From contig CAIODY010000021.1 in NCBI GenBank assembly GCA_903857255.1, positions 1 to 57,365 on the forward strand: DNA of 57,365 nt. The letters run 5' to 3'. This document shows positions 8,435-16,010 of the stretch, one piece after another; position 1 is the first letter of the stretch, and each line of letters starts with the position of its first letter. The DNA is from an uncultured bacterium. GTDB lineage: Bacteria; Bacteroidota; Bacteroidia; Chitinophagales; CAIODY01. Below the pieces are notes generated by a model. That model was not told where the DNA came from and did no database searches. It was given only the letters and a program-made list of their open reading frames with translations. A program made the translations under genes and the position numbers.

Positions 8435-8998
8435 TTATTTTTTCAAAATCATTTCTAGTTCGTGGCTCACTTTCTTTTTTGCTCTGTAAATCAATGATTC
8501 TACTGCAACCGTTGTGGTGTTCATTATCGCTGCGATTTCAGGATTGGAGTAACCTTCGATTTTACTCAATGTAAAAGCTATCCGTTGGTTATCGGGCAAC
8601 TGATTTAAAGCAGCTTCAATTGCTTTCCACTTTTCTTTTTGTTGTAGTTCTTTATCAGGCGAAGTTTCGCCAACTAACCAATGGGCAATTTCATCCAGAT
8701 GCAAAATTTTGCCTAAGGATGTAATGCGTTTTTTACGATTTCGTTTTTTGATTTCATCCAAACATTTTGTAACCGCAATTCTATAAATCCAAGTAGATAA
8801 TTTTGAATCGCCCCGAAATTTTTTAACGGATTCATAAACCTCTATAAACACTTCCTGTGTCAGGTCTTCCGCTTCTTCTTTGTTCAATAAAAATTTGTAG
8901 CAGGTATTAAAAACTTGATTGGAATACAGATTTACCAATTCCGTAAAAGCAGCTCTATCAGCTGCCTTCAATTGAATTAATAAATCATTATCGGGCAT
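8435..8998 (-). CDS. RNA polymerase ECF-type sigma-70 factor
   Basis: 187 residues with sigma region 2 (about 25-90: LNKEEAEDLTQEVFIEVYES, then FRGDSKLSTWIYRIAVTKC) and region 4 (about 125-180: LPDNQRIAFTLSKIEGYSNP, EIAAIMNTTTVAVESLIYRA). Regions 1 and 3 are absent, as in ECF sigma factors. It directs RNA polymerase to a small regulon when its anti-sigma factor is inactivated. The next genes are a putative membrane anti-sigma factor and a periplasmic sensor, so it probably controls this locus. A perfect inverted repeat lies just upstream (9012-9031). Confidence 0.92.
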   Translation of the reverse strand: MPDNDLLIQLKAADRAAFTELVNLYSNQVFNTCYKFLLNKEEAEDLTQEVFIEVYESVKKFRGDSKLSTWIYRIAVTKCLDEIKKRNRKKRITSLGKILHLDEIAHWLVGETSPDKELQQKEKWKAIEAALNQLPDNQRIAFTLSKIEGYSNPEIAAIMNTTTVAVESLIYRAKKKVSHELEMILKK

Positions 8999-9011
8999 CG
9001 GGTAAAAAAGG

Positions 9012-9031
9012 TTTTGCGTAAGAACGCAAAA
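9012..9031. promoter_or_regulatory. Perfect 8-bp inverted repeat upstream of the sigma factor (operator or terminator)
   Basis: TTTTGCGT at 9012-9019 and its exact reverse complement ACGCAAAA at 9024-9031 are separated by 4 bases, in the 63-bp gap between the thioredoxin-like gene and the ECF sigma gene. On the minus strand the hairpin is followed after two C's by a run of six T's, so it may be an intrinsic terminator or attenuator for the upstream genes. Equally it could be a binding site that controls the sigma gene. The sequence alone does not decide. Confidence 0.5.
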
Positions 9032-9061
9032 GTGCAGGAAAGTTTAAAGCAACTGGAAGCT

Positions 9062-9670
9062 TTATTTCCTGTAAAAAATCGCACAACCAAATGATTGTGT
9101 TTCAGGCATTTTTACGGGCTTGCCATGCAGCAAATCATCAACAGCATTGGCAATGTAAGGATTTGCTTTTTCTGGATGTTCACCGTTGTCATCAATTGCG
9201 CCACTATATTTTATTACCCATTGATTATTTTCTTTCCAAATCACAAAAGCATGTGGCGTATGTTCGGCTTTGAAATCTTTTCCAACAGTTTGCATGCAAT
9301 CGTATAAATAAGGGAAGTTGAAATTATCATGCTGGGCTTTGTTTTTCATCAACTCAAAACTTTCTTCTTCATATACTAATGTATCCATTGAATTGATAGC
9401 AAGAAATGGAACTCCTTTCGCTATATACTTTGAATTCAAATCATTAAAACGTTTGGAATATAATTTTGCAAACGGACAATGATTGCATGTAAACACCACG
9501 ATAAATCCTTTTGCATCTGCAAAATCATGGAGCGAAACCATTTTACTATCTACATTTTTTAATGCAAAATCATGCACTACATTGCCAACTAATGTCGTTG
9601 GTTTGGATGGCTTGAAAGCCACAACTGATAAGAGAACTAAAGCGATGCAAATGGATTGAAATAGTTTCAT
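9062..9670 (-). CDS. Secreted thioredoxin-family (redoxin) protein
   Basis: Signal peptide (about 1-20), then an AhpC/TSA-like thioredoxin fold: DFALKNVDSKMVSLHDFADA, the VFTCNHCPFAK motif giving a CNHC active site (CxxC followed by P), NSMD in the third strand and a TPHAFVI cis-proline-type segment. The C-terminal TQSFGCAI cysteine is also typical of this Bacteroidetes redoxin family. It should act in the periplasm as a disulfide reductase or peroxiredoxin-like protein; the partner is unknown. It starts directly after the stop of the arylsulfotransferase-like gene and could keep the cysteines or copper of the secreted multicopper oxidase reduced (inference). Confidence 0.82.
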   Translation of the reverse strand: MKLFQSICIALVLLSVVAFKPSKPTTLVGNVVHDFALKNVDSKMVSLHDFADAKGFIVVFTCNHCPFAKLYSKRFNDLNSKYIAKGVPFLAINSMDTLVYEEESFELMKNKAQHDNFNFPYLYDCMQTVGKDFKAEHTPHAFVIWKENNQWVIKYSGAIDDNGEHPEKANPYIANAVDDLLHGKPVKMPETQSFGCAIFYRK

Positions 9671-11335
9671 TTATTCTTTGATGATTTTTTTTGTTTCGTT
9701 TCCTGCTTGGATAAAATAAATTCCGTTGGGCAAATTTTCAACATTGATGGTTGCTGATTTTTTAGTGCCTGAAAAAACTTGGTCGCTTTGAAAAACAACC
9801 CGACCTAATACATCCGTCATCACAATTTTATGATTCGTTGAATTGTCGAATAGTTGAATGGTAAAGGTTTGGTTGCTGGGGTTAGGAAAAATGTCAAACA
9901 CTTTTTGGGTGTTATCGAATGCTGCAACGCCCGAATTTAGTGTGTCGCAAATGCCTGGCGATAGTGGATTTATCTCAATTGGTTTGCTGGCAATTAAACT
10001 ATGCCCTGTGAAGCCGGCAAAATTTGGCTCGAACAAGGTGCATCTGAAACAACCTAATGTGGTGCTTGTTGTGCCTTGTGCAATTGCACCTGTTGAACCC
10101 ACAGGGTTGATGTATTGCCACACCGTATTCTTATTAGAATCTATTTCGAAAAAATTGCCCGATGTTGCTTCGCAAATAATGGTGTTGCCATTTGATAAGC
10201 GTTGTGCACCGCCCATTACAGGAGTAAAAAATGAGGATGGGGGATTGGCGCTATAACTCCAGTATGCGGCTGATGGTGCAAATGGATTAGTGCCAGTTGG
10301 AAAAGTATAGTCGCCGTTGGCATCAACGGGTTGAGCAATAATATCTACTGAAGCGCTATTACCACCTGAGCGACCAACACCGTTGTTGAAAATCATGATA
10401 TTGCCAGCATCTTTATATCCTGCAGGTATCCATGTTGGATTGTGTTGTTGAAAAAGTTTTTGGTCAGTTGATATACCATGATTATATGCTTGTGGATTTC
10501 CCCAACGATACAAAAAGTCGCCACCTTTATTGTGATTGCCTCCTGCATGCATTGCTGCTTGCGCTGTTGTAGTGCTGTGGTCGATGATATAAATCTCACT
10601 GAGATTATGTGAGCTAATCATGATTTGGTCTAATGTTGGGTTGTAAGTAACGGCATTCACATGCAACCAATCTACACTGGTCGCGGTGTTGGATCCATTG
10701 AAATTTAAGTTGAGTAATTCAGAATGATTAGCCACCACTCCATAATTCGATTTAGTGTTGTCGAAATCCTGAATTAAATGGTCCCAAAATTTCCATTGCC
10801 AAACAATAGTTGCGTTGCTGGTGCCCGATGGTTGCAATTCATAAATTTCTGCACTCCAAAGCGAAGTACCCAATAGCGAAGGGTTTCTGCCTGCTGCAAT
10901 AGCAACTGTGGGTTTTATGTTTACCCAAACCACCACTAAAATATTGCCATTAGGCATTGGATAAATATCGTGGTTTTGAGTATGGAGTGAATCTGAAATT
11001 CGATAACTCCAAACCAAATTGTTGTTCCAATCAATCTTCTCAATTAAGCCACCAGTTGCACCGTTGCTATTGAAATTAGGGTTCGGAATTGCACCAGTTT
11101 TCAACAAACTTCCATCTGATAAAAGATAGGAGGAAAGCCCTGGTTTTCTTGCGCTTGACCATTGATGAACTTTCTTGCCGCATTTGTCAATTAAATAAGT
11201 AGTATCGTTTGATACTGGCGAAAACAAAACATAACCATCCAAATTACTTGATTTGTATTGCATCAGTCCAACGGTTTGCTGCGCTTGCGCTTGAAGGGCA
11301 ATTAAGAAAATTGAAAAGAGAAATGTTATTTTCAT
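9671..11335 (-). CDS. Arylsulfotransferase (ASST)-like secreted protein with T9SS sorting domain
   Basis: Signal peptide (1-18), then a beta-propeller-like region with ASST-family features: repeated W-rich strands (IDWNNNLVWSYRI), HTQNHDIYPMPNGNILVV, DWLHVNAVTYNP, ISSHNLSEIYIIDH, FLYRWGNPQAYNHG and QHNPTWIP. ASST enzymes transfer sulfate between phenolic compounds; the DWLHVNA and NHG histidines match conserved positions, but the catalytic histidine cannot be assigned with certainty. The T9SS domain is IFPNPSNQT ... LPNGIYFIQAG ... KKIIKE. It starts 9 bp after the multicopper oxidase stop. It contains an 8-bp tandem repeat at 9828-9859. Confidence 0.78.
   Translation of the reverse strand: MKITFLFSIFLIALQAQAQQTVGLMQYKSSNLDGYVLFSPVSNDTTYLIDKCGKKVHQWSSARKPGLSSYLLSDGSLLKTGAIPNPNFNSNGATGGLIEKIDWNNNLVWSYRISDSLHTQNHDIYPMPNGNILVVVWVNIKPTVAIAAGRNPSLLGTSLWSAEIYELQPSGTSNATIVWQWKFWDHLIQDFDNTKSNYGVVANHSELLNLNFNGSNTATSVDWLHVNAVTYNPTLDQIMISSHNLSEIYIIDHSTTTAQAAMHAGGNHNKGGDFLYRWGNPQAYNHGISTDQKLFQQHNPTWIPAGYKDAGNIMIFNNGVGRSGGNSASVDIIAQPVDANGDYTFPTGTNPFAPSAAYWSYSANPPSSFFTPVMGGAQRLSNGNTIICEATSGNFFEIDSNKNTVWQYINPVGSTGAIAQGTTSTTLGCFRCTLFEPNFAGFTGHSLIASKPIEINPLSPGICDTLNSGVAAFDNTQKVFDIFPNPSNQTFTIQLFDNSTNHKIVMTDVLGRVVFQSDQVFSGTKKSATINVENLPNGIYFIQAGNETKKIIKE
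9828..9859. repeat. 8-bp tandem repeat inside a T9SS sorting-domain coding region
   Basis: Four 8-base units on the plus strand share the pattern NGTYGAAT (CGTTGAAT, TGTCGAAT, AGTTGAAT; the outermost unit TTATGATT is diverged). On the coding strand they encode IQLFDNSTNHK between the FPNP motif and the next strand, the same location in the domain as the arrays at 1346-1380 and 2645-2679. The motif GTTGAAT is shared with the array at 2575-2606. Confidence 0.6.
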
Positions 11336-11344
11336 AATGTTGTT

Positions 11345-13063
11345 TTATTCTTTTACAAATTTTTTGGTGGTAATTGATTTAGTATTTTTATCCATCAGCT
11401 GAACAAAATAAATTCCTTTTGCCAAGCTCGAAACATCAATGCCCTTCGGTATTTCAGGTTGAGGTAGCATCATCACTGTTCTGCCAATAGAATTGATAAC
11501 GGTGATGTAATACACTTCATTATTCAATTCATTGAATTGCACATAAACCCTTGCTGTGGCAGGATTTGGGAATAAATTATAATCCAGTTCGTGTTTTGAA
11601 ACATTTTCAATGCCGCTGCTATTGCTGAAATCTTTTACAACAAATTGCCCCATCATACCACCATCTTCGTGCGATGTAAAATGGCAATGATACATGTATG
11701 GATGTATTGTATCAGAGTAGTCATTAAATTTTGCAACAAAAGAAACTGTTTCGCTTTTTGGCACATACATCACATCTTTCCATCCGCTTTCATAAGCGCC
11801 AACACCAGCAGCAGAGCCATTTCGGGCAACAATTTTAAATTGGATGTCGTGAATATGAAAGGCATGACCGAATACATTGTTGTTCTTCACCGTCCATTCC
11901 TCAATATTATTAAATGGAATTGTTTTGTTGATGTAATTCAAAACAAATGGTGTTGAATCTAACGAAAATGGCTTTCCGCCTGGGTTTCCTTCGGTTACAT
12001 CAATTCTGCGTTGCACAGTAGCATCAGCAGCAGTCCAATAAACATTATGCGCAAGTGTTGCAGGCACTGCTGTGATTGGGTTTGCGGTTGCAGCAGCAAC
12101 ATTAATATGCAGAACAGGAAAATCAATGTTGTTTAACAAACTTCCAAATTGTCCACTGGTGGCTGGTTCACCACCCGGAAAACCAAATGCTTGACCAGAG
12201 TTGTATGCTTTTAAATCAACCGCTGAACCAATGGCATCATTGCTTAAATCAACCATGATTTCAATTCGTTCACCTACCAATAATTTAACTCGAGTAACAG
12301 CAACAGGCGCATTCAGCAAACCACCATCATTAGCAATAATATAAAATGTGCGATTGTCGCTAAATCCAAGATTGTAGCCTCTTTCAATCTCTGCATTTAA
12401 AATTCTTAATCGCACATATTGTTTCGGCAAACTCACTTGTGCGCTGGGTGTGCCGTTGGTAAGCATATAATCGCCATACACCGAATTGGTGTACACAATT
12501 TGATTGCTACCATCAAATCGGCGGCTGGTTAAAACCAAGGGAACATCATCCACCCCATAAGTTCGTGGTAGTGCTAAAGTTGATTCCAATGAATCGCGGA
12601 TGATGATAAATCCACCAATTCCTTTGGCAATTTCCATCGTTGTTTTTTCATGTAAATGCGGATGATACCACAAAGTGCTGGCTGGATTATTCACTGTCCA
12701 GTAGGGTTGCCAAAGCACTCCTGGCGGAATAGTTTGATGAGGTCCACCATCCATCACAGCAGGTAAATGCATGCCATGCCAATGAATAGTGATGGTGTCG
12801 TTGAATTTATTTTTCAGATTAATATGCACCAAATCTCCTTTCTTCATGATTAATGTTGGTCCCCAGAAATCAGCATTGATGCCACCTGTAACCGTTTGTT
12901 GCCCCGAAAGAATTTGTTTTAGCGTATCTTTTACAGTTAAGTTAAAAGTCGTTCCAGATAATGTGTCTGGAATCCAAAGCTGATTGTAGGTTTGAGCCGA
13001 ACTGCTTTTTACTAAAAACGAAAATAAGAAAACGATAGCGATAAAACGGAAAGTTTGCTGCAT
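11345..13063 (-). CDS. Secreted multicopper oxidase with T9SS sorting domain
   Basis: Signal peptide (1-23) and three cupredoxin domains. All copper ligand motifs are present: HWHGMH (about 97-102), WYHPHLHE (about 136-143), HAFHIHD (about 405-411) and YHCHFTSHEDGGMM (about 462-475), with the type 1 Cys and an axial Met. Multicopper oxidases (laccase/CueO/CotA type) oxidise phenols, Cu(I), Fe(II) or Mn(II) with reduction of O2. The sorting domain (LFPNPATARVYV ... LAKGIYFVQLMDK ... TKKFVKE) should place it at the cell surface. It is the first gene of the eleven-gene run; no clear -7 box was seen in the 179-bp divergent gap upstream. Confidence 0.9.
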   Translation of the reverse strand: MQQTFRFIAIVFLFSFLVKSSSAQTYNQLWIPDTLSGTTFNLTVKDTLKQILSGQQTVTGGINADFWGPTLIMKKGDLVHINLKNKFNDTITIHWHGMHLPAVMDGGPHQTIPPGVLWQPYWTVNNPASTLWYHPHLHEKTTMEIAKGIGGFIIIRDSLESTLALPRTYGVDDVPLVLTSRRFDGSNQIVYTNSVYGDYMLTNGTPSAQVSLPKQYVRLRILNAEIERGYNLGFSDNRTFYIIANDGGLLNAPVAVTRVKLLVGERIEIMVDLSNDAIGSAVDLKAYNSGQAFGFPGGEPATSGQFGSLLNNIDFPVLHINVAAATANPITAVPATLAHNVYWTAADATVQRRIDVTEGNPGGKPFSLDSTPFVLNYINKTIPFNNIEEWTVKNNNVFGHAFHIHDIQFKIVARNGSAAGVGAYESGWKDVMYVPKSETVSFVAKFNDYSDTIHPYMYHCHFTSHEDGGMMGQFVVKDFSNSSGIENVSKHELDYNLFPNPATARVYVQFNELNNEVYYITVINSIGRTVMMLPQPEIPKGIDVSSLAKGIYFVQLMDKNTKSITTKKFVKE

Positions 13064-13242
13064 AAAATATTGGTGTGGATTTTTGTTGTAACTATTTTGA
13101 CGAGGTAAATTAATAATTCCTTCGCAAGCGATTGATTAAACGAAATCTGTTGAAAAAACTGTTAAAATGCAGTCGAATAAGTTGAACAAAATAGAAAACA
13201 AATAATTGGTTTATACCTTTACGCCTCTTTAAAAAGATTTCA

Positions 13243-14118
13243 TTGAAACAAAAAGCACTTTTTATCATCAATCCAAAATCGGGTACGCAACAAAAATGGC
13301 ATTTGCCCGAGTTGATTGAAAAGCACATCAGCAAAGATTTATTCGATTTCAAAATTGAATTTACGCAACATGCCAAGCATGCTAAAACCATTGCTGCACA
13401 AGCCGTTGAAGATAAAATTGATTTGGTAGTAATTGCTGGTGGCGATGGTTCAATTAACGAAGTTGCATCTTCATTAATTCATACAAATGTAGCCATGGGA
13501 ATTGTCCCAATGGGCTCGGGCAACGGACTGGCAAGGCATTTGGGACTTTCATTGAATCCTTTGAAAGCGGTAAAGAAAATAAATTCTTCAAAAAAAATAT
13601 TGATTGATAGTTGTAAAATTAACAACGAAGTTTTTGTGAGTGCTGCTGGAGTTGGCTTTGATGGCTTGGTGGCGCATGAATTTAGCAAACATAAAAAACG
13701 TGGCGTGATGAAATACATTTTGGTTTCTTCACAAAAATTCTTTGGTTACCAACCAAAACATTACGAAGTGGAAGTTGATGGCAAGCAAATAAAAACCGAT
13801 GCTTTTATGGTGGTTGTAGCCAACTCACAACAATTTGGCAGCGGCTTGAAAATAGCTCCACAAGCTGATTTGCAAGATGGATTAATGCATTGCTGCATTT
13901 TAAAACCATTTAATATTGTTGCTGGAACATCACTTTTATATAATGGTTTTGCTGGAAAATTAAAGACGAATAAATTTTACGAATTGCTCGATTGCAAAGA
14001 AGTAAAAATAAAAGCCGCCGAAAATTCGTTGTGGCAAAAAGATGGAGAACCAATGCTATACAATCAACCCGAAGTGCATTTTAAAATCAATCCAAAATCG
14101 CTGTGGATGTGGGTTTAA
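13243..14118 (+). CDS. Diacylglycerol kinase / YegS-like lipid kinase
   Basis: 291 residues of the DAGK catalytic family: IINPKSGTQQ (about 8-17), VVIAGGDGSINEVASSL (the GGDG nucleotide-binding motif, about 63-79), GIVPMGSGNGLARHLGL (about 86-102) and SAAGVGFDG. It phosphorylates diacylglycerol or a related lipid or sphingoid base. No ATG fits; translation probably starts at the TTG at 13243, directly before KQKALFIINP, and the frame is open upstream without an ATG. Its stop codon overlaps the end of the convergent ABC ATPase gene by 4 bp. Confidence 0.87.
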   Translation: MKQKALFIINPKSGTQQKWHLPELIEKHISKDLFDFKIEFTQHAKHAKTIAAQAVEDKIDLVVIAGGDGSINEVASSLIHTNVAMGIVPMGSGNGLARHLGLSLNPLKAVKKINSSKKILIDSCKINNEVFVSAAGVGFDGLVAHEFSKHKKRGVMKYILVSSQKFFGYQPKHYEVEVDGKQIKTDAFMVVVANSQQFGSGLKIAPQADLQDGLMHCCILKPFNIVAGTSLLYNGFAGKLKTNKFYELLDCKEVKIKAAENSLWQKDGEPMLYNQPEVHFKINPKSLWMWV

Positions 14119-15839
14119 GTGAAGTTAAATTTCCCTTTAGGAATGGCATCAATCAATTTTTTAGTGTAATTGCTTTGCGGATTTTTTAAGATTTCGGCAG
14201 CGACATTTAATTCCTCGATTTCTCCTTTGTTCATCACCATAATTTTATCGCTCATAAAATTTACCACCGATAAATCGTGCGAAATAAATAGATAGCTAAA
14301 GCCAAATTCATTTCGTAAATCAGTCAATAAATTCAACACTTGCGCTTGTACACTCACATCCAAAGCCGATACACATTCATCACAAACAATAAATTCAGGT
14401 TGCACTGCTAATGCCCGTGCAATCACTATTCGCTGGCGTTGCCCACCACTAAATTCATGTGGATAGCGGTAATAATGTTCGGGTTTTAAATTTACTTTTT
14501 CCAACAATTCCATCACTTTTTCTTGCTGCTCTTTTTGGTTGGAATAAATAGAATGCACTTGCATTGGTTCTTGAATGGCAGTCCCAATGGTCATTCTGGG
14601 GTTCAAGCTCGAATAAGGGTCTTGAAAAATAATTTGCATTCGCTTTCTGAAATCCATTAAATCGGCACCATACAAATCGAAAATATTTTTTCCGTCAAAT
14701 AAAATTTCACCATCAGCAGGTTGGTTTAATCGCAAAATAGTTTTGCCTAAAGTTGTTTTGCCGCAACCGCTTTCGCCTACCAATCCAAGTGTTTCACCTT
14801 GTCGCACTTGGAAACCAATATTATCAACTGCATTTAAAAATTCAGTTGGTTGCCCTAAAAAATTCTTTTTACTTGGGAATTGAACAGTTAGATTTTTTAC
14901 TTCTAAAATGTTTTTTTGTTGCTCTAATGATTTTAGTTTTTCATCAATTTCTGCAATAGAAAATTCGTTGGAAACACGAGTGTTGATTTCCGATTTATTT
15001 TCGTTTTCAATAAAATCACCAATGATTGGCAATCTTTTTAATCGTTTGTTCAATGGTGGTCGGCAAGCCAGTAAACCTTTGGTGTAAGGATGTTTAGGGC
15101 TTTCAAATATTTCAGCAACATTACCTTGTTCAACAATTTTGCCTTGTTGCATCACCACCACTTTATCAGCAATTTCAGCAATCACGCCTAAATCGTGTGA
15201 AATGAAAATTAAGCTGGAATTATTTTGCAGTTGCAATTCGTGCATCAATTCTAAAATTGTTTTTTGCACGGTTACATCTAATGCCGTTGTTGGTTCATCG
15301 GCAATAATCAATTGTGGATGGCAACACATTGCCATCGCAATCATCACCCTTTGTTTTTGTCCGCCGCTTAATTGATGTGGGTATTTGTTGAAAGTGGCTT
15401 CAGGATTAGGTAATTTAACCTTATCGAGCCATTCAACTGTTTTTTCTTTGGCTTCTTTTTTTGATAAATGGTGATGTAGAATTATTGTTTCAGCAATTTG
15501 TTCGCCGCAAGTAAACACAGGATTGAGCGATGTCATGGGTTCCTGAAAAATCATCGCAATTTCTTTTCCTCGAACTTTTCTGATTTCGTTTTCTTGAAGT
15601 TTTAATAAATCAACTGTTTCATTTTTTGTGGTTTGAAATAAAATTTCTCCACTCGAAATTTTGCCATTTGCTGCTAATAATTGCATGATGGATAAACCCG
15701 TAACAGATTTTCCAGAGCCTGATTCACCAACAATACCAAGGGTTTCACCTTGTTGTAAAGCAAAACTAATTTGATTCACAACATGGGTTGTATTAAAATC
15801 AATGCTTAGATTTTTTATTTGCAGCAATGGTTCGTTCAT
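14115..15839 (-). CDS. Fused dipeptide/oligopeptide ABC transporter ATPase (DppD-DppF type)
   Basis: Two complete ABC domains in one chain. First: GESGSGKS Walker A, LSGGQKQR signature, LIIADEPTTALDV Walker B, then the oligopeptide-type C-terminal piece (HPYTKGLLACRPPLNKRL). Second: GESGCGKT, FSGGQRQR and FIVCDECVSALDVS, followed by a truncated tail (NYTKKLIDAIP). It powers uptake of peptides or nickel-like cargo with separate permease and binding-protein subunits, none of which is nearby. The ATG at 15839 (MNEPLLQIKNLSIDF) is chosen over a TTG eleven codons upstream. Confidence 0.9.
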   Translation of the reverse strand: MNEPLLQIKNLSIDFNTTHVVNQISFALQQGETLGIVGESGSGKSVTGLSIMQLLAANGKISSGEILFQTTKNETVDLLKLQENEIRKVRGKEIAMIFQEPMTSLNPVFTCGEQIAETIILHHHLSKKEAKEKTVEWLDKVKLPNPEATFNKYPHQLSGGQKQRVMIAMAMCCHPQLIIADEPTTALDVTVQKTILELMHELQLQNNSSLIFISHDLGVIAEIADKVVVMQQGKIVEQGNVAEIFESPKHPYTKGLLACRPPLNKRLKRLPIIGDFIENENKSEINTRVSNEFSIAEIDEKLKSLEQQKNILEVKNLTVQFPSKKNFLGQPTEFLNAVDNIGFQVRQGETLGLVGESGCGKTTLGKTILRLNQPADGEILFDGKNIFDLYGADLMDFRKRMQIIFQDPYSSLNPRMTIGTAIQEPMQVHSIYSNQKEQQEKVMELLEKVNLKPEHYYRYPHEFSGGQRQRIVIARALAVQPEFIVCDECVSALDVSVQAQVLNLLTDLRNEFGFSYLFISHDLSVVNFMSDKIMVMNKGEIEELNVAAEILKNPQSNYTKKLIDAIPKGKFNFT

Positions 15840-16010
15840 TGAATTTTTTGTTGCAACTAAGTTAAGCCGCAAATAATTTTAATTGCGAAATCATAATCAA
15901 CAGGGTTAAAAAAAGTGTAGTTATAAATATTGAATTTCAATTCACAACTACAAGTGTTTATTTTTCAAAATAGCATACCATAAAGCATTGTAATTTCGTT
16001 TTATCTTTTT

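Noticed and set aside
9671-11335. Calling the ASST-like protein a pyrroloquinoline quinone dehydrogenase
   Set aside because: The W-rich blades resemble PQQ propellers, but DWLHVNA and RWGNPQ match the arylsulfotransferase family better.
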